Source: Formosa sp. Hel3_A1_48
Lineage (GTDB): Bacteria; Bacteroidota; Bacteroidia; Flavobacteriales; Flavobacteriaceae
Direction: 5' to 3'
DNA length: 64,000 nucleotides
Assembly (NCBI RefSeq): GCF_001735715.1
Contig: NZ_CP017259.1
Coordinates: 372,001-436,000 of the forward strand
The position numbers and the translations under genes were made by a program. Position 1 is the first letter of the stretch. Each line of letters begins with the position of its first letter. The notes under the pieces were generated by a model. It saw only the letters and a program-made list of their open reading frames with translations, was not told where the DNA came from and did no database searches. This document shows positions 61,115 to 64,000 of the stretch, piece by piece.

Positions 61115-63120
61115 TGGTCATGAAGCAACAAACAAAAACTTTTGAAGATGAAATTTTAGAAGGAATCCCCAGCGAACTGCCAAGTTCAAAACCTCTAGAC
61201 CCAACACGAAATCATGCCCCAAAACGTAAAGCAATCCTCAATGATGAAGAACAAAAATTAGCGCTTAGAAATGCTTTGCGCTATTTCGACAAAAAACTCC
61301 ATTCCGACCTTATTAGAGAATTCAAAAATGAACTAGATGAATATGGCCGCATATACATGTATCGCTTTCGTCCAGAGCACAAAATATATGCACGACCAAT
61401 AGAAGCATATCCTGCCAAGAGCAAACAAGCCGCAGCCATCATGCTGATGATTCAAAATAATTTGGACGATGCCGTTGCACAACACCCAGACGAATTGATT
61501 ACATACGGAGGTAATGGAGGTGTTTTTTCAAATTGGGCTCAATACCGACTAACCATGAAGTATTTGTCCGAGATGAGCAACGAACAAACACTAGTCATGT
61601 ATTCTGGGCACCCAATGGGACTTTTCCCATCACACCAAGGTGCACCTAGAGTTGTGGTAACTAATGGAATGATGATTCCAAATTACTCTAAACCAGATGA
61701 TTGGGAGAAATTTAATGCCTTAGGAGTTACTCAATTTGGACAAATGACGGCTGGTAGCTATATGTACATCGGCCCACAGGGAATTGTACACGGTACCACG
61801 ATTACTATTTTGAATGCATTTAGAAAAATAAACAAATTACCTAATGGACATATTTTTCTCACAGCAGGTTTAGGAGGCATGAGTGGTGCACAACCAAAGG
61901 CCGGAAATATTGCTGGTTGTATTACCGTTTGCGCGGAAGTTAACCCGAAAGCCATACAAACAAGACACGCTCAAGGTTGGGTCGATGAAGTTATTGACAA
62001 TGTAGACGAACTTGTAAAGCGTGTGCGACTTGCCAAAAATCAAAAAGAAGTGGTTTCTATTGCTTATCAAGGAAATGTGGTTGAAGTATGGGAAGCTTTT
62101 TATGAAGCTAATATTTATATTGAACTAGGAAGTGATCAAACCTCACTTCACAATCCTTGGGCAGGAGGATATTACCCCATGGGGCTCTCGATAGAAAAGG
62201 CCAATGAAATGATGCGTAATCAACCCAATAAATTCAAAGAACTTATTCAAGAAAGTTTGATACGGCATGCAAAAATCATTAAAAAACACAGCGATCTAGG
62301 AACCTATTTCTTTGACTATGGAAATGCTTTTTTGCTCGAGGCATCAAGAGCGGGAGCAGATATCCTGAGAGAAAATGGCCAAGATTTTGTTTATCCGAGC
62401 TATGTCCAAGATATTATGGGTCCTATGTGTTTTGACTATGGGTTTGGGCCATTTCGCTGGGTATGTGCTAGTGGATCTGAAAAAGATCTTGCCAAAACAG
62501 ATATTATCGCTTGTACTGTTTTAGAGGAAATGAGCGCAACTGCACCCGCAGAAATTCAACAGCAACTAAAAGACAATATTAAGTGGATCAAAGGAGCTCA
62601 AGACAATAAATTAGTTGTAGGGTCTCAAGCGCGTATTCTCTACGCTGATGCAGAAGGAAGAATGAAAATTGCCTCTGCATTCAATACCGCTATTGCCAAT
62701 GGAGAAATTGGTAGCATTATTTTAGGTCGTGATCATCATGATGTTTCAGGAACGGACTCCCCATACAGAGAAACCAGCAATATTTACGATGGATCAAAAT
62801 TTACAGCCGATATGGCTATTCAAAATGTTATTGGTGATAGTTTTAGAGGTGCCACCTGGGTCAGCATTCACAATGGTGGCGGGGTTGGCTGGGGTGAAGT
62901 GATAAATGGAGGGTTTGGTATGGTTCTTGATGGTACATTAGAAAGTGAAAAAAGTTTAAAGTCAATGTTATTTTGGGATGTCAATAATGGTATTTCTAGA
63001 CGAAATTGGGCGCAAAATAAAGGGGCTACTTTTGCCATAAAAAGAGCTATGGAGCAAGAGCCTAAACTTAAAGTTACCCTCCCTAACAGCGTAGATGAGA
63101 ATCTTTTGAATCAGGTTTAA
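61114..63120 (+). CDS. hutU: Urocanate hydratase
   Basis: The 668-residue enzyme converts urocanate to imidazolone propionate in histidine breakdown, using tightly bound NAD. The NAD-binding stretch GLGGMSGAQPKAGNIAG and the active-site segment FGPFRWVCASG with its cysteine are present, as is the end region YNGGGVGWG-like (HNGGGVGWGEVINGG). It is about 110 residues longer than the common bacterial type, matching the long form of Bacteroidota and animals. ATG 61114 overlaps the upstream stop codon; ATG 61120 is a possible alternative. hutH, hutI and hutG are absent here. Confidence 0.95.
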   Translation: MVMKQQTKTFEDEILEGIPSELPSSKPLDPTRNHAPKRKAILNDEEQKLALRNALRYFDKKLHSDLIREFKNELDEYGRIYMYRFRPEHKIYARPIEAYPAKSKQAAAIMLMIQNNLDDAVAQHPDELITYGGNGGVFSNWAQYRLTMKYLSEMSNEQTLVMYSGHPMGLFPSHQGAPRVVVTNGMMIPNYSKPDDWEKFNALGVTQFGQMTAGSYMYIGPQGIVHGTTITILNAFRKINKLPNGHIFLTAGLGGMSGAQPKAGNIAGCITVCAEVNPKAIQTRHAQGWVDEVIDNVDELVKRVRLAKNQKEVVSIAYQGNVVEVWEAFYEANIYIELGSDQTSLHNPWAGGYYPMGLSIEKANEMMRNQPNKFKELIQESLIRHAKIIKKHSDLGTYFFDYGNAFLLEASRAGADILRENGQDFVYPSYVQDIMGPMCFDYGFGPFRWVCASGSEKDLAKTDIIACTVLEEMSATAPAEIQQQLKDNIKWIKGAQDNKLVVGSQARILYADAEGRMKIASAFNTAIANGEIGSIILGRDHHDVSGTDSPYRETSNIYDGSKFTADMAIQNVIGDSFRGATWVSIHNGGGVGWGEVINGGFGMVLDGTLESEKSLKSMLFWDVNNGISRRNWAQNKGATFAIKRAMEQEPKLKVTLPNSVDENLLNQV

Positions 63121-63139
63121 TGAATTAAATTTTTTTATT

Positions 63140-63682
63140 ATGAAACAATACATATTGACAATTACAATATTACTTTTGACTATTACGTCCTGTGATTCTG
63201 TTCGTGTTGCGGCAGACTATGACCGTTCTGTAAACTTCTCCTCTTACAAAACATTTGGATTTTTCAAAGAGGGCATAGATAAAGCAAAAGTTAGCGATCT
63301 AGACAAACGTAGAATCTTACGCGCAATCGAATCAGAACTTATCGCCAAAGGGTTTACAAAATCAAAAACACCTGACTTATTAGTAAATATATTCACCAAA
63401 GAGCAGCAAGAAGTGAATGTCTACAACCAAAACATTGGAATGTTCGGTTGGGGATGGGGATGGGGCTGGAACCCCTTGATGATGGGCGCTAATCAAGTGA
63501 ATGTATCCACCACAACCAATGGCACACTTTTCATCGATTTGATTGATGCAAAAAACAAAGAACTCGTATGGCAAGGAGTTGGCGAAGGCTACTTGAGTAC
63601 AAGGATAGACAAAAAAGAAGAGCGCATCAAAAAATTCACAAGTTCGATATTAACAAAATATCCACCTGACGTAAATGATTAA
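63140..63682 (+). CDS. DUF4136 lipoprotein
   Basis: The 180-residue protein has a lipoprotein signal (ITILLLTITSC, cysteine near residue 18) and a DUF4136 domain, recognised by YKTFGFF, ESELIAKGFTKSKTPDLLVNI and the LVWQGVGEG block. A glycine/tryptophan repeat (GWGWGWGW, about residues 103-110) breaks the middle of the domain; such repeats are frequent in this family. The function is unknown, presumably at the outer membrane. It overlaps the convergent permease gene by 4 bases. Confidence 0.85.
   Translation: MKQYILTITILLLTITSCDSVRVAADYDRSVNFSSYKTFGFFKEGIDKAKVSDLDKRRILRAIESELIAKGFTKSKTPDLLVNIFTKEQQEVNVYNQNIGMFGWGWGWGWNPLMMGANQVNVSTTTNGTLFIDLIDAKNKELVWQGVGEGYLSTRIDKKEERIKKFTSSILTKYPPDVND
63446..63469 (+). 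repeat. G-rich hexanucleotide repeat in the DUF4136 gene
   Basis: Four consecutive GG-NT-GG units (63446-63469) give three GGGG tracts separated by AT, flanked by GG. In an AT-rich genome this stands out and could fold as a G-quadruplex in the coding strand or mRNA. It encodes the Gly-Trp repeat. Confidence 0.8.
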
Positions 63683-64000
63683 TTTGAAGCCTTAACATCC
63701 AACGCTTCCCGAAGCGTATTACCCATCAGCATAAATGCCATGACAAGGGCCATAATGCAAAGCCCAGGAATAATTGCCAAGTAAGGCTGTCCCAAGACAA
63801 TAGCATTGTAATGATTTTTAATCATAGCACCCCAACTTGCCATAGGAGGCTGAGCACCAATACCCAAAAAGCTTAATCCACTTTCGATGAGAATTGCAGC
63901 AGCAAAATTAGCTGCAGAAATAACTATCACTGGAGCCATAACGTTTGGCAAAATATGCCTAAGAATTATTCTAAAATCTGTCATACCTAAGGCACGAGCC
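63679..64000 (-). CDS. DppC/OppC-type ABC transporter permease (C-terminal part, cut by window edge)
   Basis: The last 107 residues of an inner-membrane permease of the peptide/nickel ABC family are present; the gene continues past the window edge. The conserved loop for the ATPase is readable as ARALGMTDFRIILRHILPN, followed by the SGLSFLGIGAQPPMASWG segment and two hydrophobic spans, ending LREALDVKASN. An apparent ATG at 63984 is internal, because the preceding codons encode the rest of the loop. Substrate is probably oligopeptides. Confidence 0.9.
   Translation of the reverse strand, partial: ARALGMTDFRIILRHILPNVMAPVIVISAANFAAAILIESGLSFLGIGAQPPMASWGAMIKNHYNAIVLGQPYLAIIPGLCIMALVMAFMLMGNTLREALDVKASN

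Overview
The window reads as a chromosomal segment of an AT-rich member of the Bacteroidota, most likely family Flavobacteriaceae. The signs are the Bacteroidota promoter signature TAnnTTTG upstream of many genes, an almost complete absence of Shine-Dalgarno sequences, a type III glutamine synthetase beside a type II enzyme, and families such as DUF2851, DUF4920, DUF4136, DUF5522, DUF1684 and DUF1343 (NamZ). tRNA genes do not encode their CCA ends. No insertion sequence, prophage, integron, CRISPR array or rRNA operon was seen, and no stretch over about 300 bases lacks a gene or tRNA. It is a densely packed core genome rather than an island.

Positions 1-9100, all minus strand, hold the translation/transcription superoperon in transcription order: rpsU, xerC, a hibernation factor, tRNA-Thr(TGT), Tyr, Gly and Thr(GGT), tuf, tRNA-Trp, secE, nusG, rplK, rplA, rplJ, rplL and rpoB (cut by the window edge). 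Promoters, terminators and processing-type hairpins divide it up. rpsU alone has a full Shine-Dalgarno sequence.

Positions 9100-22700 hold mixed metabolism and envelope genes: acyl-CoA dehydrogenase, a helix-hairpin-helix protein, an alanine/sodium symporter, a K+ channel with PspC, DUF2851, a cysteine-synthase-family enzyme, a LolE/FtsX-like permease back to back with a NamZ-type muramidase, a fatty-acid-hydroxylase-family protein, a YkgJ cysteine-cluster protein and a methyltransferase. Positions 20949-25707 encode a two-gene module: a 1010-residue periplasmic TPR protein and an outer-membrane barrel.

Positions 25886-34559 are the surface-glycan district: ftsE followed by two GT2 glycosyltransferases on the plus strand, facing typA, a YgjV-like protein, a flippase, an EptA-like phosphoethanolamine transferase and a GT4 enzyme on the minus strand. 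kdsA (KDO synthesis) lies just beyond.

Positions 35500-53600 carry an M28 peptidase, a sigma-54 activator without a DNA-binding domain, a NatAB-type exporter, grpE-dnaJ, mnmD, ilvE, a DPP III-like lipoprotein, crcB, an Lrp-type regulator, and purM, prfA and pyrF. Positions 53650-57862 are a nitrogen-assimilation locus: divergent glnN (GSIII) and glnII (GSII) around a dyad-symmetric site, then a LOV-like PAS protein that lacks the photoreactive cysteine. The end of the window has hemL, a glucosaminidase, an ACC-deaminase-like enzyme, DUF5522-hutU, a DUF4136 lipoprotein and the end of a DppC-type permease.

No wholly new system can be proven from sequence alone. The best candidates for follow-up are the rpsU feedback signal, the TPR/barrel module, the GS operator, the cysteine-less LOV-like protein, and the promoter that overlaps a terminator upstream of the tRNA operon.
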